Assembly: GCA_963729215.1 (NCBI GenBank)
Contig: CAVSND010000030.1
Location: forward strand, 189,797-253,796
Length of the DNA: 64,000 nucleotides
Reading direction: 5' to 3'
Source of the DNA: CAVQJU01 sp963729215
GTDB lineage: Bacteria; Acidobacteriota; Vicinamibacteria; Vicinamibacterales; CAVVIG01
Positions 54,173 to 62,547 of this stretch are shown piece by piece; the stretch's first letter is position 1, and the number at the start of each line of letters is the position of its first letter. The notes beneath the pieces are model-generated. The model saw nothing but the letters and a program-made list of their open reading frames with translations. It did not search any database and had not been told where the DNA came from. The translations under genes were made by a program, and so were the position numbers.

Positions 54173-54790
54173 CTAGCCGTTCTTGACCGCGACGCCCTCG
54201 ATGACGTTGGCGACGTCCTCGCAGCGGTCGGTCGCTTCTTCGAGGAAGTCGAGCGTCTCCTTCCACTTCATCACGGCGATCGGGTTCGTCTCCTCGTCGA
54301 AGAGCCGCCCCACCCCCTGCTGGTGGATGCGGTCGGCCTCGTTCTCGAGGCGGTTGATCTCGACCGAATGCACGGCCAGGCTCTTGCTGTTGCTCATCGC
54401 TGCGAGCGCGTGGTGGATTTCGAGCGTTGACGTCGAGATGACCCTCGCCAGCTCGCGCGCGCCGAAGCGCACGCTGTCGAGCCGGTAGAGCCGGATCACC
54501 GCCGCCGAGGCGTCGATGGCGTCCATGACGTCATCGAGCGACCGCGCCAGCTCGTGGATGTCTTCGCGATCGATCGGCGTCACGAACGTGCGGTTGAGGC
54601 GCTGGATGATCTCGTGCGTCAGGAAGTCGCACTTGTGCTCGACTTCCTTGATCTCGTCGGCCTTGTCCCAGACCGGTTTGTCGCCGGCGAGCATCTCTTC
54701 GAGCAGCCGCGCGCCTTTCTGCAGCTCGGTGGCCATGCTGAGAAAATCGGAATAGAACTTCTCTTCGCGCGGAATCAGACGGAAAGCCAC
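54173..54790 (-). CDS. DUF47/PhoU-like phosphate transport regulator
   Basis: A 205-residue all-helical protein: FYSDFLSMATELQKGARLLEEML, VEHKCDFLTHEIIQRLNRTFVTPIDREDIHELARSLDDVMDAIDA. The EHxCD and TPIDREDIH motifs define DUF47 (Pit accessory protein), a PhoU-like fold that modulates Pit. The promoter region upstream holds TTACACG-N4-TTACACG. Confidence 0.93.
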   Translation of the reverse strand: MAFRLIPREEKFYSDFLSMATELQKGARLLEEMLAGDKPVWDKADEIKEVEHKCDFLTHEIIQRLNRTFVTPIDREDIHELARSLDDVMDAIDASAAVIRLYRLDSVRFGARELARVISTSTLEIHHALAAMSNSKSLAVHSVEINRLENEADRIHQQGVGRLFDEETNPIAVMKWKETLDFLEEATDRCEDVANVIEGVAVKNG

Positions 54791-54851
54791 GTGATCTCCC
54801 CTCGCCGCGCCCGTCGGGCGAGCCCAAACCGATGAATTGTAGCAGATTCGT

Positions 54852-54869
54852 TTACACGGACGTTACACG
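54852..54869. promoter_or_regulatory. Candidate Pho box, two 7-bp direct repeats
   Basis: TTACACG-GACG-TTACACG: exact 7-bp repeats with 4-bp spacing, the 11-bp periodicity of PhoB boxes. It lies between the divergent DUF47-pit operon and glgC. Confidence 0.5.
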
Positions 54870-54905
54870 CGGATGGCATGCCGGTGTAGCATTTCAGGCA
54901 GTCCG

Positions 54906-56186
54906 ATGGCGCTCCACAATGAAGTCCTGGCACTCGTGCTCGGCGGCGGTCAGGGTACGCGGATGTTCCCGCTCACCCAGCTTCGATCGAAGCCGGCGGT
55001 CCCAATCGCCGGCAAGTACCGCCTGATCGACATTCCGATCAGCAACTGCCTGCACGCCGATATCAGGCGCATCTTCGTCCTGACGCAGTTCAACTCGGCG
55101 TCGCTCAACCGGCACATCGGCCAGACCTACCGGATGGATCTGTTCAGCCAGGGCTTCGTCGAAATCCTGGCGGCCGAACAGACGCCGGACAGCTCGAGTT
55201 GGTTCCAGGGCACGGCCGACGCCGTCCGCCAGGCGGCGCGCCATATCACACGGCACGAAGCCGACTACTACGTGATCCTCGCGGGCGATCACCTCTATCG
55301 AATGGACTACTCGGAGATCGTCGAAGCGCACATCGATCGCCAGGCGGACATTACGATCGCAGCCCAGCCGGTCACGCCCGAGGACGCATCGTCGATGGGC
55401 ATCCTCCGCTTCGACCGCAACGGCCAGATCATCGCCTTCGAAGAGAAGCCAGATGCCGCCCGTCTCGCCGAGATCGGCCGCAGCATCCCGGTGGGCGCCT
55501 CGTTCGGCGGCCATGTGGCCGACAAGCCGTTCGTCGCCTCGCTCGGGATCTACGTGTTCTCGCGCGAGGTCCTCTTCGAGGTGCTCGAGCAGGACGATGC
55601 GACGGATTTCGGACGGGGGATCATTCCGCACGCGCTCAATCAGTACGAGGTGCAGGCGTACCTGTTTCGTGGCTACTGGGCGGACGTCGGGACGATCCAG
55701 TCGTTTTACGAGGCCAACGTCATGCTGACGCGGCCCGATGCGCCGTTCAGCTTCTACGATCCGCGGCGGCCGATCTACACGCGCCCGCGTTTCCTGCCTG
55801 GCGCCCGGCTCGCCGACTGCGCCGTACGCGACGCGATCATCGCCGAGGGCTGCGACATCGATCGCTGCACCCTCGAGCAGTCAGTGATCGGCATCCGCTC
55901 CAACGTCCGGGCGGACACGCGCATCACGCGCTCGGTCCTGCTTGGCGCCGACTTCTACGAGTCGGACGACGACGCGCCGGTGCGCGGCAACAAGCCGCGG
56001 CTCGGCATCGGCCGCGAGGTCGTACTCGATCGCGTAATTGTGGACAAGAACGCCCGCATCGCCGATCGCGTCAGCCTCACCAACGCCGCCGGAGTCGCGG
56101 AAGCCAATGGCAACGGTTATTACATCCGCGGCGGCATCATCATCGTGCCCAAGGACGGAGTGATCGAGGAAGGCACGACGGTGTAG
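54906..56186 (+). CDS. glgC: Glucose-1-phosphate adenylyltransferase
   Basis: A 426-residue ADP-glucose pyrophosphorylase: LVLGGGQGTRMFPLTQLRSKPAVPIAGKYRLIDIPISNCL (nucleotide loop and Lys), FQGTADAVRQA, ILAGDHLYRMDY, IAFEEKPD (catalytic Lys), and a C-terminal left-handed beta helix (ADCAVRDAIIAEGCDI). It makes ADP-glucose for glycogen. ATG 54906 is the first start giving the canonical N-terminus. Proximity to a Pho-box-like repeat hints that carbon storage may respond to phosphate, which is inference. Confidence 0.95.
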   Translation: MALHNEVLALVLGGGQGTRMFPLTQLRSKPAVPIAGKYRLIDIPISNCLHADIRRIFVLTQFNSASLNRHIGQTYRMDLFSQGFVEILAAEQTPDSSSWFQGTADAVRQAARHITRHEADYYVILAGDHLYRMDYSEIVEAHIDRQADITIAAQPVTPEDASSMGILRFDRNGQIIAFEEKPDAARLAEIGRSIPVGASFGGHVADKPFVASLGIYVFSREVLFEVLEQDDATDFGRGIIPHALNQYEVQAYLFRGYWADVGTIQSFYEANVMLTRPDAPFSFYDPRRPIYTRPRFLPGARLADCAVRDAIIAEGCDIDRCTLEQSVIGIRSNVRADTRITRSVLLGADFYESDDDAPVRGNKPRLGIGREVVLDRVIVDKNARIADRVSLTNAAGVAEANGNGYYIRGGIIIVPKDGVIEEGTTV

Positions 56187-56283
56187 GGCTCGTGGCTCGT
56201 GGCTCGTGGCTCGTGGCTCGTGGCTCGCGATGCCAGTACCGCCCCAACCTCTAACCTCCAACCTCCAACCTCTAACCTCTGTC
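56187..56283. repeat. Two adjacent heptamer arrays (GCTCGTG and CCTCTAA types)
   Basis: Six direct GCTCGTG units immediately after the glgC stop (56187-56230), then about five units of CCTCTAA/CCTCCAA (56246-56283). Two unrelated satellite families lie side by side. Confidence 0.9.
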
Positions 56284-56304
56284 TCCTGTAACTTCGCCTC
56301 CACA

Positions 56305-56343
56305 GTTAACCGCCTTGTAACATCTTTGTCATTCCCTTATCAC
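56305..56343 (+). promoter_or_regulatory. Candidate multi-unit Pho box before the TonB receptor
   Basis: Four units at exactly 11-bp spacing: GTTAAC (56305), TGTAAC (56316), TGTCAT (56327), TATCAC (56338). The central pair TTGTAAC-N4-TTGTCAT is close to the classical PhoB box. A possible -10 (TACCCT, about 56354) lies downstream, and the RBS GGGGAGG precedes ATG 56408. Confidence 0.55.
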
Positions 56344-56407
56344 ACCCCCCCTCTACCCTGACACCCGACGTACAGGTCCGGCCGGAGCCGGACCAAGGGG
56401 AGGATCG

Positions 56408-59400
56408 ATGAGTTATCTCAAGTGGTGGATGGCATGTGGCATCGCGCTCCTGATCGCGGCGCCGGCCTTCGCGCAGGTGGACCAGGGCCGCTTCACGGGA
56501 ACCGTTCGTGATCAGTCCAACGCGTTCGTCGGCGGCGCCACGGTCAAAGTCAAGAACGAGCGGACCGGTGAGGAGCGGGTGGTGTTGACCAACGCGCAGG
56601 GCTACTTCCTGGTCGGGTCGCTCCGGCCATCGACTTACACGATCCGAGCCGAAAAGGATGGCTTCGCGGCCATCGAGTACACGGGCATGACGGTCGCCGT
56701 CGGGCAGGAGTTGAGCCTCGACTTCGAGTTCAAGCCGGCGGGCGTGCAGGAGGCCGTCACGGTCATCGGGACCGCGCCTGTTGTGGACATGAGCTCGGCG
56801 CGCGTCGGCATCAACGTCGGCGAGCGCGACGTCAGCAACCTCCCCGTCAACGGCCGCCAGATGTCGCAGCTGATGCTGCAGGCGCCCGGGTCGCAGAACG
56901 CCGGCACCGGCACGTGGCAGGACATCCGCTTCAGCGGCCGCGCCGTCGAGCAGAACGCCATCCGGTACGACGGCATCGAAGGGTCGGCCATCATCGATTC
57001 GGCGCCGGGCAACCTGAACGGAGAGATCCCCACGCCGTTCAAGCTGCAGGCGAGCCTCGAGAACGTGCAGGAATTCCGCATCGAGTCCAACAACTACCCG
57101 GCCGAGCACGGCACGGGGACGGGCGGCCAGGTGAACGTCGTCACCAAGTCGGGCGGCAACGTGTTCCACGGCTCGGTCTTCGAATATCTCCGCAACGACG
57201 CGCTCGATGCGCCCAACTATTTCGACACATATGCCGGGCTGCCGAAGTCTACCCTCGAGCAGCACCAGTTCGGCGGGTCGGTCGGAGGGCCGATCGCGAA
57301 GAACCGCGCGTTCTTCTTCGGCAGCTTCGAAGGCTACAACCTGAATGCCGGCTTCAACGCCGTCGAGGCCGTGCCGAGCGCGGCGGCCTGGGCGCGAGCG
57401 GTGCCGGCTGTCGCCGTGCTGCGACCGGGGTTCATGAGCCCGAGCGCGGTCATCCTGCCCGGGAAGTCCAACAATGCCGATTTCGACATCGCGCAGCTGC
57501 AGGGCCTGCAGGAAGTGCGTGAGAATTCCTTCAGCGCGCGGGTCGACTTCAAGCTGAGCAACAGCTGGTCCACCTACGTGCGGGTCTTCCACGACCAGGG
57601 GAAAAGTGATCAACCCGAGGGCGTGAGCGGCCGCGTCGTGCACATCACGGACAACCCGACCAACGCGATCTTCAACCTGCAGGGCGTGATGTCGGACAAG
57701 GCCATCAACGAGTTCAAGTTCGGCTACAACTCGGCGCCGTCGAACATCATCGGTCAGGCGCCGGTCATCAACGGCATCGACTTCAACTCGCTGGCCATCA
57801 ACCTGAGCGGATCGGTGGCCAACACCGGCATCGCCGGCCAGGGCTCATCATCGGGCATCGTGGTCCCGGGCGGCCTGGTGCGTGCCAACAGCGCGACCAA
57901 CGGCCACGCGCAGCCCTACGATCCGTACTCGCTGACGGCCGCCGATTCGTTCAGCTACGTGACCGGCACCCATTACGCGAAGCTCGGCGGCGAGTTCCGC
58001 GGGATCCGCATGGCGACGGACCGAATCGGCGGCACCACGTATTCTTACGCGGGCCTGACGCAGTTCCTGGCCAACCAGGCGAGCAGCGTCCAGTACCTGG
58101 GCAACCTGAGCGCGCCGAGCCCGTTCAACAACGGCGCGACCGGCGAACGGCATACGATTCAGAACTACTTCATCGCGTTCGCCCAGGACGAATGGCGCCC
58201 GCGGCCCAGCCTGACGCTCAACTTCGGCATGCGTTACGACTACTACGCGCCGCTGAGCGAAGCCGACAACCTGATCGTGAAGTGGAACATCGACACTGGC
58301 GCGATCGACCCCAACACGACGCCGCTGTACACATCGAAGAAGAGCAACTTCCAGCCGCGCGTGTCGCTCGCGTACGCGCCGGGCAAGACCGTCTTCAAGA
58401 CCGGTTTCGGCATCTTCGTCGGACCCGGCCAGACGGAAGATCAGATCCAGCCGGTCGAGAGCGACCGCGTCAGCTCGACGCTGAGCAACTCGGCGTACCC
58501 GATCGATCCCGCAGTCCTGACGGCCCTGTTCACGAGCAACCCGAACAACCGGCAGTATCAGCCGCGCGCCTACGCCAATGACTACACGATTCCCGAGCGC
58601 GTGTATCAATACACGGCGTCGGTTCAACAGGAACTGCCCGGACGGATGGCGGCGACCGCCGCGTACGTCGGCAGTCAGGGTCACAACCTGTTCCTGCGCA
58701 GCGTCGCGAACCAGATCGTCGGCGTCTATACGAACCCGAACCCGGCGAACGCGGCCGTCGTGGTCCGTGAGTGGTCGATCGTCACGGCGCGCGATGCCGC
58801 CGGCAACCCAACCGCCGTCCAGAACCCGTACGCGGAAGTGGACTACAAGACGAGCGGCGGGCACGACAGCTACAACGCGATGATGCTGTCGCTCAGCAAG
58901 CGGTCCAGCACGGGTCTCTCGCTGAACGTCCAGTACACGCTGGGCAAGAGTTACGGCAACACCGCCGGATCGAACGAGGCGCTCACCTCCGGCAACGTCG
59001 CGCGGAGGCTCTCGGACTTCGATTACGACAACGGCTACAACAACTTCGACGTCCGGCACGCGTTCAACCTCAGCGCGCTGTACCAGATTCCGTACGGCCG
59101 CAACCGCGTGCACGCGGCCACGGGCTTCTCGGATGCGATTCTCGGCGGCTGGGACATCGGCGGCATCATGAACGCCCGCAGCGGCCTGCCGGTGAACGTC
59201 CTCGTGACCCGTCCCGACGTCGTCTACATGGATGCCGCCGGCAACGTGTTCTCGAACCCCCTGGCCGGCCGCACGGCGGTGATTAACACCCCGGGCGGCG
59301 GCGCGTCTCGCAACGTCAGGCGGCCGGATCTCATTCCGGGCGTGGATCCGTTTATCCAGGACGGCGGACTGCTGTTCCTGAACCCCGCGGCGTTCGCGGC

Positions 59401-59752
59401 GCCCAAGCCAGGCACGTACGGCAACCTGGAGCGGAACTCGCTCCACGGGCCGAGTTTCCGGCAGGTCGACTTCGTCGCCTCGAAGCATTGGCCCTTCTCG
59501 CCGGAACGGAATGTCGAGTTCCGGTTCGAAGTGTTCAACGTGTTCAACACCGCGAACTTCTCGAACCCGGTCGGGACGCTGCCGCTAGCCTTGCCGGCCA
59601 ACTCCCTCACCGAGGCGAACAGGGTCCAGCCGGGCCAGCCCTACACGGCGGCGGCGGCCGGCACCTTCGGAACCATCACGAGCACCGTGGGCAGAACCGT
59701 GGGGCTCGGAACCAGCCGTCAGATTCAGTTCGCGCTCAGGCTCAACTTCTAG
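56408..59752 (+). CDS. Oar-like TonB-dependent receptor with carboxypeptidase-regulatory domain
   Basis: A 1114-residue outer-membrane protein. The signal ends PAFAQ. A CarboxypepD-regulatory-like domain spans about 27-110 (GTVRDQSNAFVGGATVKVKN, TIRAEKDGFAAIEYTGM). The plug (VGINVGERDVSNLPVNGRQMSQLMLQAPG) and a large barrel follow, ending GLGTSRQIQFALRLNF. This Oar/TonB architecture is a hallmark of Acidobacteriota, where it is thought to import oligosaccharides or peptides. Candidate Pho-box repeats in its promoter suggest induction under phosphate limitation. An intrinsic terminator follows. Confidence 0.92.
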   Translation: MSYLKWWMACGIALLIAAPAFAQVDQGRFTGTVRDQSNAFVGGATVKVKNERTGEERVVLTNAQGYFLVGSLRPSTYTIRAEKDGFAAIEYTGMTVAVGQELSLDFEFKPAGVQEAVTVIGTAPVVDMSSARVGINVGERDVSNLPVNGRQMSQLMLQAPGSQNAGTGTWQDIRFSGRAVEQNAIRYDGIEGSAIIDSAPGNLNGEIPTPFKLQASLENVQEFRIESNNYPAEHGTGTGGQVNVVTKSGGNVFHGSVFEYLRNDALDAPNYFDTYAGLPKSTLEQHQFGGSVGGPIAKNRAFFFGSFEGYNLNAGFNAVEAVPSAAAWARAVPAVAVLRPGFMSPSAVILPGKSNNADFDIAQLQGLQEVRENSFSARVDFKLSNSWSTYVRVFHDQGKSDQPEGVSGRVVHITDNPTNAIFNLQGVMSDKAINEFKFGYNSAPSNIIGQAPVINGIDFNSLAINLSGSVANTGIAGQGSSSGIVVPGGLVRANSATNGHAQPYDPYSLTAADSFSYVTGTHYAKLGGEFRGIRMATDRIGGTTYSYAGLTQFLANQASSVQYLGNLSAPSPFNNGATGERHTIQNYFIAFAQDEWRPRPSLTLNFGMRYDYYAPLSEADNLIVKWNIDTGAIDPNTTPLYTSKKSNFQPRVSLAYAPGKTVFKTGFGIFVGPGQTEDQIQPVESDRVSSTLSNSAYPIDPAVLTALFTSNPNNRQYQPRAYANDYTIPERVYQYTASVQQELPGRMAATAAYVGSQGHNLFLRSVANQIVGVYTNPNPANAAVVVREWSIVTARDAAGNPTAVQNPYAEVDYKTSGGHDSYNAMMLSLSKRSSTGLSLNVQYTLGKSYGNTAGSNEALTSGNVARRLSDFDYDNGYNNFDVRHAFNLSALYQIPYGRNRVHAATGFSDAILGGWDIGGIMNARSGLPVNVLVTRPDVVYMDAAGNVFSNPLAGRTAVINTPGGGASRNVRRPDLIPGVDPFIQDGGLLFLNPAAFAAPKPGTYGNLERNSLHGPSFRQVDFVASKHWPFSPERNVEFRFEVFNVFNTANFSNPVGTLPLALPANSLTEANRVQPGQPYTAAAAGTFGTITSTVGRTVGLGTSRQIQFALRLNF

Positions 59753-59790
59753 ATAAGACCAGGGCCTTCAGGCCCGCTGGCAGAGACACG

Positions 59791-59817
59791 AAGGGCCGGA
59801 CGCGAGTCCGGCCCTTT
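59791..59817. terminator. Rho-independent terminator, bidirectional
   Basis: AAGGGCCGGAC-GCGA-GTCCGGCCCTTT: an 11-bp stem with T-rich ends on both strands, between the convergent receptor gene and the small gene at 59846. Confidence 0.85.
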
Positions 59818-59845
59818 GTATTTCTCCCGGTTAGAGTGGGAACGT

Positions 59846-60082
59846 TTATGAGTACAGCAACGTCCCCCGGCTGTCCTCGACGTGCCAGCCGCGCGAGGTC
59901 AATTCCTCGATCTCGAGCCTGACCACGGCGACCGCGCGCTCGACGCGGTGCCAGTCCTCGAAATGCACGCGCTTGATGCGCTCGAGGTCTTCCTGAAGTG
60001 TCAGCTCCCAGCCGGACGGCTGCGAAGCGGAAACGGCATACTGCCGTGTGTGTTGTTCGTGTCGAAGGGCAATGGAAAACAT
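59846..60082 (-). CDS. Small conserved hypothetical protein
   Basis: A 78-residue protein (RQYAVSASQPSGWELTLQEDLERIKRVHFEDWHRVERAVAVVRLEIEELTSRGWHVEDS-like layout, given here only as landmarks: GWEL, HFEDWHRVER, LTSRGW). Amphipathic helices, no signal or membrane segment. It is bounded by the terminator on one side and its own promoter region on the other. I cannot name the family. Confidence 0.55.
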   Translation of the reverse strand: MFSIALRHEQHTRQYAVSASQPSGWELTLQEDLERIKRVHFEDWHRVERAVAVVRLEIEELTSRGWHVEDSRGTLLYS

Positions 60083-60243
60083 CCTGGCCTTTGCTGTTGT
60101 AAGGGGAGTTTATCTTGGATCCGCTACGACGGGCCGTAGGTAAAATCCGTGTAAATGTACCCGGCAGCCTGAAGAGCCCTGCGGGGCGCGTCACGCGGTT
60201 GATTTCTCGCGCCCCCAGCAGTTACAGTACCGTCGGAACACGA

Positions 60244-60543
60244 ATGGCGGGCCTCAAACGCGTTTTCGCGCTCACGATCGTCCTGGCGCTGACGCTGGTG
60301 CCGGCGGTCGGACGGGCGCAGCGGCATGTCGAGCTGCCCAACGCCAAACCGCGTCTTTCGGCTCCCTATCGCTCCGTCGACGTCCGGCCGGTGCCTGTTC
60401 TTGTCGCGCCCGATACGTCGGCCATCCGCGTTGACGACGACAGGAACGACACGCGACAGTTCCTCGAAGTCGACACCGCCTCCCTGCCCGTTGCCCCCGA
60501 CGTGTCCGACCGCGGCACGCTGCGTGGGCCTCCGCTCGCCTAG
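60244..60543 (+). CDS. Small secreted hypothetical protein
   Basis: ATG 60244 begins a convincing signal peptide (RVFALTIVLALTLVPAVGRAQ). The mature part is about 75 residues of Pro/Asp/Val-rich extended sequence (RPVPVLVAPDTSAIRVDDDRND). The upstream 160 bp shows TCCGCTACGACGGGCC-type GC sequence and no other gene. No family recognised. The next gene begins 88 bp on. Confidence 0.5.
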   Translation: MAGLKRVFALTIVLALTLVPAVGRAQRHVELPNAKPRLSAPYRSVDVRPVPVLVAPDTSAIRVDDDRNDTRQFLEVDTASLPVAPDVSDRGTLRGPPLA

Positions 60544-60630
60544 CCTTCTCGTTTCCTTCGCCAGCTCCGTCAACACGCTTTTTGCGTCCGTAGCCGCGTC
60601 ACAACTCGGATCGGACGTTCGGGGTCTTCC

Positions 60631-61324
60631 ATGCTGCGGCTTCAGGCCGGGCTCGTGGACGCGTTCCGCCGGCTCGACACCTGCAAGGTGGCGAACGCCA
60701 TCGAGACGTTCGGCGTTCGCCTGCGCAACGAGGGATTCGCGGATTCGACCATCCGCGCCGTCTTCGATGATCTGCCGCCGGTCGTCGGCCACGCGGTGAC
60801 GGCGCGCATCCGCTCGTCGGTGCCACCGCCGGTCATCGGCAACAACTACCACGACCGCACCGACTGGTGGAACTACATCCTCACGGTTCCGCCGCCGCGG
60901 GTCGTCGTTGTCGAGGACGCCGACGCGCGGCCCGGCGTGGGCGCGTTCGTCGGCGAGGTCCACGCGAACATCTTGAAGGCGCTCGGATGCGTGGGTTATG
61001 CGACCAATGGAGCCGTGCGCGATCTGCCGCGTGTGCACGGGCTCGGATTTCAGCTCTTCGCGCCCCACGTGTCCGTCACCCATGCGTATGTGCACATCGT
61101 CGACTTCGGCGAGCCGGTCAGGCTGGGAGGGCTGGGGGTCGCCTCAGGACGACATCCTGTACGGCGACGGCCATGGCCTTCTGACAATCCCCGAAGAAAT
61201 CGTCGAACGGGTGCCGTCGACCGTGGAGCGGATGTCGACCGTCGAGCGCCAGATCATCGCGCTGTGCCAGTCGCCGGATTTTTCAATTGACCGCCTCCGC
61301 ACGCTTGTAAGGGAGAGGGAATGA
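60631..61324 (+). CDS. RraA-like (HMG/CHA aldolase-type) protein, one frameshift
   Basis: The N-terminal three-quarters read RLDTCKVANAIETFGVRLRNEGF, VVGHAVTARIRSS, VVVVEDADARPGVGAFVGEVHANILKALGC, GYATNGAVRDLPRV, all typical of the RraA/demethylmenaquinone-methyltransferase-like fold. In this fold G-E-x-x-A and D..R residues bind metal and oxo acid. Near 61135, in a G-rich tract (GGGAGGGCTGGGGGTC), the frame slips and the end follows as SPQDDILYGDGHGLLTIPEEIVERV. Members act as 4-hydroxy-4-methyl-2-oxoglutarate aldolases, oxaloacetate decarboxylases or RNase regulators. Confidence 0.8.
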
Positions 61325-62547
61325 ACGGGGTTTCACGACAGATTGTCGTTCTCGCGTGCGTCGCGGGCGGCGCCGTTGCCGCGGCCGGCTGCGCGAGGAT
61401 CGGATGCTCGAGCCGTCGATCGCGGGATCAACGACGCACCGACCGTGGCGGCGGTGAAGATCGGGCGCAGCGACATCGTCCAGACGCTCAACATCCCTGC
61501 TGAATTCAGGCCGTTTCAGGAAATCGAAGTGCACGCGAAGGTCGCCGGGTTCGTCAAGTCGATCACAGTGGACGTTGGCGATCGCGTCCACGCCGGGCAG
61601 CTGCTGGCGACGCTGGAAGTGCCCGAACTGCAGGACGAAATCCGGCAGGACGAAGCCGCCGTGAAACGCGCCAGCGAGGAGATCAACCGGGCGCAGGCCG
61701 ACCTCGAACGCACAGAGTCGGCGCACGAAGTCGCGCACCTCGGCGCCACGCGGCTGGCCAACGTCATGAAGGCACGGCCCAACCTCGTCGCCCAGCAGGA
61801 CATCGACGAAGCGAGCGGGCGCGATCGCGTGTCGGAAGCGCAAGTCGCCACTGCGCGGGCGGCCCTGGCGGCCGCCCGCGAGCAGCTCGAGATTGCCGGG
61901 CGGGCCAGAGCAAGACGCAGACGCTGCTCGATTACGCCCGCATCACGGCGCCCTTTGCCGGCGTGATCACCCGTCGGTATGCGGACACCGGCGCGATGAT
62001 CCAGGCAGGCACCTCGTCCCAGACGCAGGCCATGCCGCTCGTCCTCCTCTCGCAGAATGACCGTCTGCGGTTGGTCATACCCGTACCGGAGTCGGCCGTC
62101 TCGCGCATCCACCTCGGCCAGCACGTGAATGTCACGGTGCAGTCGCTGCACAAGACCGTGTCGGGCATCGTGGCGCGCTTCGCCGATCGTCTGGACACCG
62201 ACACGCGGACGATGCGAGTCGAGGTCGATGTTCAGAATGCCAATCTGGAGCTCGTGCCGGGCATGTACGCCGACGCTTCGCTGGCGCTCGAACAAGTGTC
62301 GAACACGATCGTCGCGCCTGTCCAGGCCGTGGACCACGGTGAAACCGGCGCGCGCGTGCTCGCCGTCGGCAAAGACGGCAGGCTGGAGTCACGAGCGGTG
62401 ACGCTCGGGCTCGAGACTGGCGATCTCATCGAGGTCAAGAGCGGGCTGTCCGAGGGCGACGTGGTCGTCGTCGGCAGCCGGGCTCAGCTGAAGCCGGGGA
62501 CGATGGTCACGCCGAAGCTCGCCGCACCGGCGCTCAGGAGAACGGTA
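61321..62547 (+). CDS. RND efflux periplasmic adaptor (HlyD family), frameshifted
   Basis: ATG 61321 overlaps the RraA stop and opens a lipoprotein-like signal (VVLACVAGGAVAAAGC). A one-base shift near 61400 leads to TVAAVKIGRSDIVQTLNIPAEFRPFQEIEVHAKVAGFV (barrel-sandwich), then a coiled-coil hairpin. A second shift near 61900 leads to SKTQTLLDYARITAPFAGVITRRYAD and the beta-barrel LRLVIPVPESAVSRIHLGQ. It would bridge the RND pump to an outer-membrane channel. No stop codon is seen before the RND start: the frame is continuous, while TAATG in another frame suggests a further indel near 62500. Confidence 0.85.
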
